A stretch of 64,000 nucleotides of DNA. Origin: Chamaecyparis obtusa (taxonomy: Eukaryota; Streptophyta; Pinopsida; Cupressales; Cupressaceae). Location: NCBI GenBank assembly GCA_027943335.1, contig BSBK01007862.1, positions 58,427 through 122,426 of the forward strand, read 5' to 3'. Under the pieces are notes generated by a model. The model ran no database searches. It had not been told where the DNA came from and saw nothing but the letters and a program-made list of their open reading frames with translations. The position numbers and the translations under genes are program-made. The stretch's first letter is position 1. Each line of letters starts with the position of its first letter. Positions 11,742 through 21,033 of this stretch are shown piece after piece.

Positions 11742-12075
11742 GGGGCTTGGGCATTCATTTGGACATGCTTGGATTTGGGATTTCTTCTACTTCTTCATTG
11801 TGAAGCAATTTGTAGCCTTGTGGTCTCCAAATACTATTCGATCTTTGGGAATGAATCACTCCCCCAGATTGGCATAACTGAGGTAGTGAAATATCTACTA
11901 AAGGGTTGCAAATTTGGAGTTGGTACTCAGCCATCTCATTGGTACTTCATTGAGAATTTGATGTAAGGGTTTGTTTGTGATTGAAATAGCATTTCAGGAG
12001 GCATTTTTAGTAGGGCCAAAATTATAGGAGGCAATTTTTAGCAGGTCCAAAATTATAGGTGGCCATTTTTAGCAA

Positions 12076-12221
12076 GTCAAAAAAAGCAGGTCCGAAAAAG
12101 CAATCTGAAAAAGCAAAACGAAAAAGCAAAATGAAAAAGCGGATCCGAAAAAAGTAGTCCGAAAAAGTAGGTCCGAAAAAGCAGTTCGAAAAAGAAAATC
12201 TGAAAAAGTAGACCTGAAAAA
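12076..12221 (+). repeat. Short tandem repeat block (GAAAAAGC units) in the 5' LTR of E
   Basis: About a dozen imperfect units of 9 to 14 bases built on TCCGAAAAAGCAG. Some units lack the CCG part. A matching block is in the 3' LTR. The reverse complement gives runs of Phe/Ser codons and therefore spurious hydrophobic ORFs. Confidence 0.8.
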
Positions 12222-13266
12222 TTGATATTGAGGGTTTGCATCTGATTGAATAAGGGGTTTTGAATTCATCATTGCATTGGTGAATCTTTTAGTGAAAGAT
12301 TGAAGACAATATTGCACATTTTTCAGACATCCAATATCAGGGCCTGGAATCATATTTTTGTTCATATCTCCAAATCTACCTGGAGATATTTTTTATGCAT
12401 TTGAGAGGACATTCATACATCCTTGGCAGTCCTTTTTATATTCTTTTAGGGCCACAAAACCTTGCCTAGATTTTTGTACTGCAGCCGTATAGTACAGCCC
12501 TGATACTGCAATCACAGCAGGTACAAAGTTGCAAAGTTTGGTTGGCAATTCGGGTCTGTTCTTCCAGCATCTTCATCAGTCATCATCAGCACATTATAAG
12601 GGAATCCAAATCAGGTTCATTCTATATGTTTTGAGTATTTTGTGTTAATCAAGAAATTCTGTGAAATCACATGTATTCAGACTTGTAGGACAGTCCAGAT
12701 TTTGAGAGTTGATAGTCCCTGTTCTTGGACATAGCTCCATGGTTACTATTACTGTCATAGCAGTCTCTGTTATAACTAAATTGGCATAGAAGTAAGAGGG
12801 TTTATGGGGAACAGCACTATCTTATATCTTGACATGTAACAGTCCCATGTAACAGTCAATGTATTCAGACTTGTTATTGGTTTGGAATAGGAAAAGTGCA
12901 TTGATAAGACTTGTTCGTGAAAGATGGTTAATATATATCATGTCTTAGCTATTGTGTTGTAATCAGTCCATAGACAGTGCTTACATTCTATTGTTGGAAC
13001 AGTCATTCATTGCAAATCAGAATTTGAGAAATACATGATACATTGACATAGGGATCATTGCATTGATATTAGAGTTGCATTGTTGTTGTTTGTGTTACTT
13101 TCTATATTGGTAATGTTATCACAATAACATTTTGATGCCCAAAATGATTATCACATTGAAACACATCATTGCAAAAAAGACCATTCAAGTGCATGCCAAC
13201 TGTTTGACGAAATCATAGTCCAGCAATAGTGGTTTTTAGTGGCCTTTATAGTAAGGGTCATTACAG

Positions 13267-13278
13267 TGGTATCAGAGC
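13267..13278 (+). other. Primer-binding site of element E (tRNA-Met type)
   Basis: TGGTATCAGAGC starts one base after the LTR end. It is the classical plant retrotransposon site complementary to the 3' end of initiator tRNA-Met. The match continues imperfectly into GGTTTCC. Confidence 0.9.
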
Positions 13279-13329
13279 GGTTTCCTGCCAACCTGATTGG
13301 GTTATTTCAGATTGAATTCAACTATCAGC

Positions 13330-14124
13330 ATGGCTTTAATAGGAGACAAGGAATTGAAAGAGAGAATGCACACTGCATTGAAGAAACTAGATCATCCATT
13401 TCAGCATACAAAGGACCTCCTAAGAACTTTGGAGGAGTTGGAAACTTATTTAGGCAAGGTTGATCAGTCAGATTCCTATGCTATGCAAACAGCTTTATCT
13501 CTAGTATTTGGTTCTTTGGTGAAGCACCGATTATTGAGACATCATGATGAGGTGGTAAGACTTGTAGCTCTCTCTTGCATTAGTGAAATCATGAGGATAA
13601 TAGCTGGCTTTAATTCTTATGATGATCAGATTATGAGAGAGGTACTTCATGACATGGTGAAAAGCTTCGAAAGGTTGGATGACATCAGGGACCCTCATTT
13701 CACAAAGAGGGCAAGATTACTTGAAGTATTTGCATGGTGTAGGTTTGAAAACATTATGTTGTCAATAGGTTTTATTGATGACATTCACAGAATGTTTAAC
13801 ACATTTTGGAATATTTTGGATGAGTTTCATTCCAGCGATGTATTAGCATCAATGCACTCCATCATGTTCACAATCTTGTTTGAGGAGAAGGATGAAATTT
13901 CTAAACTTTTGGCAGAAGATTTATGGCATGTTTGGACAAAAGAGAGGAATGTGTCACCTATGGAATGTACATGGTTAAAGAGCCTGATTAATAGGCCTAA
14001 GGATCAAAGTACCTTCCCTATGATAGGCAGAAACTTGTATGATGAGTTTGACAGACATACTGATCCGGTATTGGGAGATGTTAGCACATCTTCACGTAAT
14101 GATTTATTTGCATCATCTTCATAG
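13330..14124 (+). CDS. PDS5-like N-terminal (HEAT-repeat) ORF captured in element E
   Basis: Continuous 264-codon frame starting ATG at 13330 (MALIGDKELKERM), 52 bp after the primer site. PDS5 binds the cohesin ring and controls its loading and release on chromosomes. Recognisable family blocks: TKDLLRTLEELETYLGKVDQ (about residues 26-45), LLRHHDEVVRLVALSCISEI (70-90), then a segment ending FTKRARLLEVFAW (family form RR-x-x-ILETLA), FNTFWNIL, and VLASMHSIMFTILFEEKDEI (about 180-200), in the order and spacing of plant PDS5 N-termini. Full plant PDS5 proteins are far longer. No intron interrupts the frame, unlike the multi-exon host genes, so it looks cDNA-derived. Homology to the family is clear by eye; which PDS5 paralogue is the donor, and whether the protein is made, is unknown. 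Confidence 0.8.
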   Translation: MALIGDKELKERMHTALKKLDHPFQHTKDLLRTLEELETYLGKVDQSDSYAMQTALSLVFGSLVKHRLLRHHDEVVRLVALSCISEIMRIIAGFNSYDDQIMREVLHDMVKSFERLDDIRDPHFTKRARLLEVFAWCRFENIMLSIGFIDDIHRMFNTFWNILDEFHSSDVLASMHSIMFTILFEEKDEISKLLAEDLWHVWTKERNVSPMECTWLKSLINRPKDQSTFPMIGRNLYDEFDRHTDPVLGDVSTSSRNDLFASSS

Positions 14125-17100
14125 GTAGAAGTGGTTACAGATGTTGTACAGGTTGAGCCAGTTACATCAGAAGGTGATATCACAGGCACACCGGATGGCA
14201 TGAGTGACCCTGACAGTGATTGTGGTACAGTTGGTCTTGATGATGTCACAGGTGCTCAAAATAGTAACTACAGCACAGTGGATTCAGATGATGATTGTGA
14301 GGAGGTTGTTGTGCATGATGATGAGATACCTATCAGCGATGAGTAGACATTGAGTATTCAGGACTTTGCTGATATAGAGTATCAGGCACAGTTAGATGCT
14401 ACATCACAGGAGGTTGAGGCACATAGTACTTCACATGTTTTGTCCAGTCAACTTAGGGTAAGCAAGGATGGGATTGTGACTTCATTATCTTATCATGACA
14501 GGATGCAGGAGATGATAGAGGATCACATCCGGATGATTCAGTTACAGGATAGACATAAGGGAGTTCAGGCAGAGTCTTCTTGTGTTGACTTACAGGCGAT
14601 CAGGGAAGGAATGGGAGCGATGAAGATGAGTTATTTACATCTTCTTTTAGATCGTGACCATCTTCTTAGCCTCGCTAGAGATCATTTAGATGCCTTGAGG
14701 AGGAAGGAGGAGGAAGTTGGCAGGCTTTCTCGAGAGTTCGAGGACACTCGAGCCTCTTTGTTGAGTACTCCATTGGCATTACAGGACTCAGAGAGACATG
14801 TGGATGGGTATGGCATGGAGTTGAGTTCAGCTTCATCTTACACACCTGATATTTAGCTTTATACAACATGTAGATCACATGTGGTTTTTGATAGTTGTGA
14901 GAGTTCACCTTGCATCTAGGATTCAGGGATAGTGTCAATTATGGTAGACATGGATGTGGGATTAGCTAATATTTGGATTGAGCAGGCTACTCAGGTACGG
15001 ATTTTGCTTGAGGTGTCAGTCAGTTCCAGTTTACAGATGAGGACTCAGGATTGTTACATTGGCGTTTGGGATTCTGTTGACTGGAGATCTTTATCATCTA
15101 TTGGTAGCAGTGATTGTTTGAGTGCTATCATGGATTTGATTAGCAGATTACACGGTGTTGTTCTCATTCATACCAGAAGCTTGTCAGATGTTGGTATTAG
15201 TCTTTATACACCGATGTTAGGAGTAGTGTACATTTCCAGTCGACCACTCTGGGTGCAGTGGGTTTGTGCTAATTTAGGCACATCTGAGGTGTTAGTGATT
15301 ACAGATGAGTCCCAGGATTTCACTAGCCTTGATGACATCCAGGAGTCTACTGTAGACAGTCTTGAGGATTTAGCTTCCTCGGTAGATTCATTTGTTGCAG
15401 CGGAGTTGGGCAGTGATGCTACAGTTTTTGATGCTCCGTATGTTGGTATGAGCTTTGGAGTTGATTCACAGAGTATGGATAGTAGTACTCCAGAGATTAG
15501 TGGTTTTGAGGATACTCCCTTGGACAATGCGTCAGAGGAGGATTGTAGGAGACAGTCTAGCCAGCACCATCATGTGTCTAGTCAGCTGAGAGTTAGTGAG
15601 CAAGACATTGCTATCGCTTGCCAGCATTTCGATGCTGCTCGTCAGTTGTTAGTAGTTTACGGATGGGGTTCTCCTACTAGTGACGAGCAGGGAGGTAGTT
15701 ATCTTTCCTTGACAGAGATCCACTCTTTATGGGAGGCTATCTGGATTTTGAGATAGAATTATATGCAGTTGGTAGCTGATAGAGATTATCTTATGGAGTG
15801 GGGCAGTACAGCATATGATGCATTACTAGTCAAGGAAGATGAGGTGAGTGAGCTTACTCAGCAGCTCAAGGTGACTTCTGAGATTCTTGAGAGTACACAG
15901 TTGGCTTTTGAGGAGTCACAGTTTCATTTGGCTGAGGTGACCATGGAGTTAGAGCGACTACAGTCTTTACCAGATTCTGTATAGTCACGGGTTGTGGTGT
16001 TTGGTGATTTGAGGATGTCCATGGTTGAGATTGATAGAGGCAGTGGAAATGAGGATATATCTGTCCTCGATACTTGCATTGGCACATCGAGTTCATTTCC
16101 ACTACAGTCAGGTTCAGTGGAGTTGGGTGCTGAGCATTGTGGTATGTTTGACTTGGTGGTGGTCTCTACTACTGATGGCACGGAGACTAGTGATGTTGTA
16201 CCGGGGATCATGTTTGATGTTGGTGAGCCGGTAGTTGGCTTGGTTCTTGTTTGTGATACTACTCCTTTGGAGGTGTCTTCAGAGGTAGTAGTTGGTTCGG
16301 GCTTGGTTAGTGATCAGTTGTAGTTAGTTTCATCTGGATTGTAGTCTGAGCCACTGACTGAGATTGACACATTCTATTGGCCTTACACTGTGAGGTATGC
16401 TCATCAGTTTACTTTTGATCCATATGTTGATGAGATGATGATATGGAGATGTACTTTGGGCTCTAGTGTTTGTCATCAGTTATGGGATGGTTTGACGCCA
16501 CGAGATGAGAGTTGTGATGGGCATAACATGGCGATAGGTTATGCGGTCGATAGCTTGAGAGTACATGACTTTGAGCAGGAGTTTGGGAGTGTTGCTTCAA
16601 TGGTTGTTCTTGATTTCACTCCCTTGGCTATGTCATCTCCTGACTTAGCTAATGATCAGTCACAGTTGGTTGCATCACATTTGTAGGATGAGCTGGTTGG
16701 TTCTCTTTACTAGCACTATATTTCAGGGTATGTTCATCGGCTTGCTTTTGATTCATGTATTGAGGAGTTGATGGCAGGCAGATTTGGTTTGAGTTATTGC
16801 TATCTATTGTGTGATGCCTATTCGCCATCAGCGGTGCATGGGAGTTATGGTTATGAGACAGTGGTCGGTGATCTACAAAGTTGTGTTGACCGCAGGAGTT
16901 GTACAATGTGTGGATTTTCCATACTTGGTACAGTTTCATTCGGGAGTGTACACCATTGTTGCAGAGTTGGATTGAACATTCCACATGAGCCAATGGGATG
17001 CGTTGATGATATTTACTATGTTGGCAGTTTGAGTTGTTTTTACTTAGGTTCTGATATTTTTAGAATTGGTGTCTCGTGGGTTCCTGACTGTGGTAGTCAT

Positions 17101-17133
17101 GGAGTTGGAGTTCAGTTGAGCAGTGGTTCATGA
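14125..17133 (+). pseudogene. Continuation of the element E frame: unknown, internally duplicated, broken by TAG codons
   Basis: Same frame as the PDS5-like ORF, without any frameshift, ending at TGA 17131-17133. Ten in-frame stops, all TAG: 14122, 14344, 14854, 14917, 15754, 15982, 16321, 16342, 16684, 16711. I recognise no domain. Visible: an acidic stretch (DSDDDCEEVVVHDDE near 14290-14330); two copies of a module with SSQLRVS (about 14445 and 15580) followed by a coiled-coil-like DRDHLL...RKEEEV (14650) or DRDYLM...KEDEV (15780); and a late pair YAHQFTFDPYVDEMM (16395) and YVHRLAFDSCIEELM (16731). Thr/Ser/Val-rich. It could be a second captured gene or element-specific sequence. Confidence 0.6.
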
Positions 17134-17280
17134 TTCATTCATGGTTTCCTCTTGGTTATATTGCAGAGGATATTGCAGGAGCTTGCGTTGGTTGACAGCA
17201 GTACAGTTAATGACTACATTTGGGATCCAGGTGGATTGATTGGTTTATTGCTCAATCATTGCTTGGGGACAAGAAATTTC

Positions 17281-17293
17281 AGGAAGGGCGGAC
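17281..17293 (+). other. Polypurine tract of element E
   Basis: AGGAAGGGCGGAC directly before the TG of the 3' LTR; the expected plus-strand priming site. Confidence 0.7.
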
Positions 17294-19124
17294 TGTCATG
17301 TCCCCATTCTGGCTGACATCATTTAACATGTCAGATCAGTCTATCACAGGCTCTCGTAGACTGGTGGTGATGTGGAGAGAGTCATTTTGTAGATCAGTGG
17401 TTGTATTTGCTCTCGGAGAAGTGATTTAGAGCTTATTTTTATTATTATGAGTTATGCGGGCCCCACATGTTATAATTTTAAGTTGAGTTGCACTTTTTAT
17501 TTTATAAAGTTATATTATTATAAAAGTGCATTATAATATGATTTTATAAAGGATGTTTCTAGAAGTTCTTAGCAACTTCTCCAAAAAGTGAATAAATAGG
17601 GGGCTTGGGCATTCATTTGGACATGCTTGGATTTGGGATTTCTTCTACTTCTTCATTGTGAAGCAATTTGTAGCCTTGTGGTCTGCAAATACTATTCGAT
17701 CTTTGGGAATGAATCACTCCCCTAGATTGGCATAACTGAGGTAGTGAAATATCTACTGAAGGGTTACAAATTTGGAGTTGGTACTCAGCCATCTCATTGG
17801 TACTTCATTGAGAATTCGATGTAAGGGTTTGTTTGTGATTGAAACAACATTTCAGGAGGCATTTTTAGTAGGGCCGAAATTATAGGAGGCAATTTTTAGC
17901 AGGTCCGAAATTATAGGCGGCCGTTTTTAGCAAGTTAGAAAAAGCAGGTCCGAAAAAGCAATCTGAAAAAGCAAAATGAAAAAGCAAAATGAAAAAGTGG
18001 ATCTGAAAAAAGCAGTCCGAAAAAGCAGGTCCGAAAAAGTAGTTCGAAAAAGAAAATCCGAAAAAGCAGACCTGAAAAATTGATATTGAGGGTTTGCATC
18101 TGATTGAATAAGGGGTTCTGAATTCATCATTACATTGGTGAATCTTTTGGTGAAAGATTGAAGACAATATTGCACATTTTTCAGACATCCAATATCAGGG
18201 CCTGGAATCATATTTTTGTTCATATCTCCAAATCTACCTGGAGATATTTTTTATGCATTTGAGAGGACATTCATACATCCTTGGCAGTCCTGTTTATATT
18301 CTTTTGGGGCCACAAAACCTTGCCCAGATTTTTGTATTGCAGCTGTACAGTACGGCCCTGGTACTGCAGTCACAACAGGTACAAAGTTGCAAAGTTTGGT
18401 TGGCAATTCGGGTCTGTTCTTCCAGCATCTTCATCAGTCATCATCAGCACATTATAAGGGCATCCAAATCAGGTTCATTCTATATGTTTTGAGTATTTTG
18501 TGTTAATCAAGAAATTCTGTGAAAATCGCATGTATTCAGACTTGTAGGACAGTCCAGATTTTGAGAGTTGATAGTCCCTGTTCTTGGACATAGCTCCATG
18601 GTTACTATTACTATCATAGCAGTCTCTGTTATAACTAAATTGGCATAGAAGTAAGAGAGTTTATGGGGAACAACACTATCTTATATCTTGACATGTAACA
18701 GTCCCATGTAACAGTCAATGTATTCAGACTTGTTATTGGTTTGGAATAGGAAAAGTGCATTGATAAGACTTGTTCGTGAAAGATGGTTCATATATCTCAT
18801 GTCTTAGCTATTGTTTTGTAATCAGTCCATAGACAATGCTTACATTCTATTGTTGGAATAGTCATTCATTGCAAATCAGAATTTGAGAAATACATGATAC
18901 ATTGACATAGGGATCATTGCATTGATATTAGAGTTGCATTGTTGTTCTTTGTGTTACTTTCTATATTGGTAATGTTATCACAATAACATTTTGATGCCCA
19001 AAATGATTATCACATTGAAACACACCATTACAAACAAGACCATTCAAGTGCATGCCAACTGTTTGACAAAATCACAGTCCAACAATAGTGGTTTTTAGTG
19101 GCCTTTATAGTAAGGGTCATTACA
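17294..19124 (+). repeat. 3' LTR of element E
   Basis: 1,831 bp, nearly identical to 11436-13265. It ends GGGTCATTACA and is followed by the CATGC target duplication. Carries the same TATA-like motif (17591-17599) and short tandem repeat block (17934-18079). Confidence 0.92.
17934..18079 (+). repeat. Short tandem repeat block in the 3' LTR of E
   Basis: Same GAAAAAGC-based array as at 12076-12221, with the same unit count and only point differences, so it has not changed length since insertion. Confidence 0.8.
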
Positions 19125-19129
19125 CATGC
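19125..19129 (+). repeat. Target-site duplication of element E, right copy
   Basis: CATGC immediately after the CA of the 3' LTR; identical to 11431-11435. Confidence 0.85.
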
Positions 19130-19186
19130 AAAGCTCGACTATGTAAATTTCAGAAGGCATCTATGGTGGAAACTAGTCTGGTTGAG

Positions 19187-20677
19187 ATGGGTGGTGAAAC
19201 ATTGCGTATTGAGCTGGACAAAATCAAAGAGGAGTTCACCTCTAACCCCCTGGTTATTCACTACTACAAAGATAGTGGCATTTGGGGTTTCATGGAAATA
19301 ATATAGGGCATCCATGATGAACAAATTTCTAAACAATTTGTGACCTCATGGAAAAATAGAAAGCTGTCGGTAGGGGGCATACACTTCCAAATCAATGAGG
19401 AGGTCATTGGTAAAGAAATAGGGCTATCAATGAAGGGAAGGAAGTACAATAAAACTAGTTAGATGCCGAACATTACTAGTCTCAATAAGTTCTTCAAGCC
19501 GGGTGAAAAGCCTGTGAAAAAGTTTGCGAGATTCAACCGCGAGCTGCTCCCTGACTTCTGACCTAAGGTGTGTCACATTATCATGAAATACTTCACTCTT
19601 GAGGGAAAATTTACTATGTTTTATTATTGTCAGCTACCATTCCTTAACCACATTAGGAATAGGGACCTTATTTCCATCTCGTTCTACCTCCTCCACTCAC
19701 TGGAAAGTAACATCCTGGACATAAAAGAGAACAAGAATCTTGAGAAGCTGATTCCCATCCTTCACTAGGGCCTCTTGCTCTATTTGTACAATTTCCATAA
19801 AGCCAATTTCCCCCTACCCAAACCCCCCCTTATTTTTAAGGAGTTCACCTAGGATGTTTCTCCCGCGGGAGCCAATATTACCTCTCAGTCCCTCTCCCTA
19901 TCCATCCAGGAGACCGACCTAGTCCTGCATGATGATAAAGGCCGCAAGAAATGTGTAAGTAACCCCTTCAAAAGGGTGGAGGATTCAGAGGCATCCCATG
20001 TCTGTGAGTTCATGAAAGCTAAGGATAAGACGATGGTTGGTGGAACCCCTGAAACTGAGAGAAAGCTCAAAAAATTGAAAAAGTCACATAGTCAGGTGGA
20101 GTTGGAAGTTGATTTGGGTGGTACTGTCTGACGATCCAACAAAATTTCCAAGGAGAAATGCAAAAGAAGACTCAAGGAAATGACCTCTAAGGACAAGACT
20201 CATTCAGACAATATGGATACTTTTGCCTCGTTTGGTTCGATTAAGGGCTCCTCGGCCGAGCACTTGAGCTCACCGATGTCTGGCTACACTCCTCCTTAGA
20301 ATCCCCCTCTAGTGGTGAATGAAATCCTTAGCACCAACACCCCATCCCTTCCCTCTCCCCACACTCAACAGGTCAACTCCCCTCACATTGAGCACAATAC
20401 CATGGTGATGGCTGAGAATGATAGGTTCAAAGGCTGCCTCAAACAGAAGTTCAACGAGTTGGATAATGAGATTCTTGACTTCAAGTAGGATATGAGGGAA
20501 ATCAAAGCTTGCATCACTGATTTGAACAAATTTTCCCTTAAAGTGATGCACGCATCAGCTATGATGTTGTGTAATGTGCAAGAGAAGATCACTGGCAGTA
20601 AATTGGAGGCCGATGAGGATAATAGAGACCTCTTCCTATTTTTGCATGAAGAGTGGGCTGCTACCTTGATGTCATAG
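19187..20677 (+). pseudogene. LINE L1 third ORF (ORF3), about 497 codons in one frame
   Basis: One frame from MGGETLRIELDK (an in-frame ATG also at 19163) to a TAG at 20675, interrupted by several TAG and two TGA codons but no frameshift. N-terminal domain (about residues 1-200): HYYKDSGIWGFMEII, FVTSWKNRKLSVGGIHFQIN, EIGLSMKGRK, FNRELLPDF, IIMKYFTLEGKF, and HIRNRDLISISFYLLHSLES. Middle: Lys/Ser/Pro-rich, charged. C-terminus (20490-20600): helical IKACITDLNKFSLKVMHAS. It follows RNase H once element E is removed. Function unknown; the coiled coil plus basic linker recalls a gag/ORF1-like RNA-binding protein, which is inference. Confidence 0.65.
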
Positions 20678-21021
20678 CATCTGGGTGGGAGATCCTAATT
20701 GCTGTTGCTGCCATGGTGATTTTGGTCTGGTTCAGGCCTGTTGGCCTCAAGTTTTTTATTATGCTTTTTTGTTTTATGGTTAAGTTCTTAAGACCTTGGA
20801 TTAGCCCTGCATGGCATATTACTCTTAATATGTTCTATACTCTATGGTTAAGCTACTCTGGTTCATTCTTTTTGCTTAGGACCTTATAGAGGTAGACTGG
20901 ACACTATTTTGATGCTGCTAATTATCTCCTTTTAGACTAGTGCTATTAATGTGCTGTTAATGTGCTCCTAGTCTTTCTATTCCACGGGTCAGCACCCTCT
21001 TGCTACTTTTTTCTATCAAAA
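20678..21021 (+). other. 3' UTR of LINE L1
   Basis: Non-coding, T/G-rich, ending CTACTTTTTTCTATCAAAAAC before the target duplication. The ending resembles the 3' ends of the minus-strand LINE (TTTTTACCAG then A-run). Confidence 0.6.
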
Positions 21022-21033
21022 ACATATGTATGA
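21022..21033 (+). repeat. Target-site duplication of LINE L1, right copy
   Basis: ACATATGTATGA, identical to 6175-6186, directly after the LINE 3' tail. Its presence shows that ORF3 and the RNase H half belong to one insertion. Confidence 0.8.

Larger units (their letters stand above)
11436..13265 (+). repeat. 5' LTR of element E
   Basis: 1,830 bp, begins TGTCATGTCCCC and ends GGGTCATTACA. Contains a TATA-like AATAAATAG at 11733-11741 and a GA-rich short tandem repeat block at 12076-12221. The copy at 17294-19124 is almost identical throughout. Confidence 0.92.
11436..19124 (+). mobile_element. Non-autonomous LTR retrotransposon (element E) carrying a PDS5-like ORF
   Basis: Complete by structure: LTRs 11436-13265 and 17294-19124, TG...CA ends, perfect CATGC target duplication, primer-binding site 13267-13278 (tRNA-Met type) and polypurine tract 17281-17293. 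The LTRs differ by only about six bases in the first 270, nearly all transitions, so the insertion is young relative to the LINE it broke. The internal 4 kb has no gag, protease, RT, RNase H or integrase on either strand. It has one frame from 13330 to 17133, whose first 264 codons resemble host PDS5. Transposition would need enzymes from another element. Confidence 0.92.
6187..21021 (+). mobile_element. LINE, plus strand (L1), split by LTR element E
   Basis: Flanked by a perfect 12-bp target-site duplication ACATATGTATGA (6175-6186 and 21022-21033). Without the nested element at 11436-19124 the LINE is about 7.1 kb. Order: tail of ORF1 with a CCHC knuckle (6230-6840), ORF2 with endonuclease, reverse transcriptase, zinc-binding and RNase H domains (6877-11050), 3' linker (11051-11430), third ORF (19187-20677), 3' UTR ending in an A/T-rich tail at about 21021. 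It is 5'-truncated within ORF1. Many stops, several frameshifts. A second copy of the family is at 32950-34249. Confidence 0.85.

Noticed and set aside
12076..12221. Regular short repeats considered as a CRISPR-like array
   Set aside because: Units are 9-14 bases with no spacers, in a plant LTR.
12069..12365. Antisense Phe/Ser-rich 'membrane protein' ORF in the E LTR, repeated at 17927-18223
   Set aside because: It is the reverse translation of the GAAAAAGC tandem repeat; both copies exist because the LTRs are duplicates.
13267..13290. Possible tRNA gene fragment
   Set aside because: Only the 12 bases of a primer-binding site match; there is no cloverleaf.
13330..14124. A normal host PDS5 gene
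   Set aside because: It lies between LTRs with a perfect target duplication and primer site, lacks introns, and holds only the N-terminal part.
13330..17133. TAG reassignment or programmed readthrough to explain TAG-only stops
   Set aside because: The same TAG excess occurs in unrelated elements together with frameshifts and lost catalytic residues, so decay at CHG sites is simpler.
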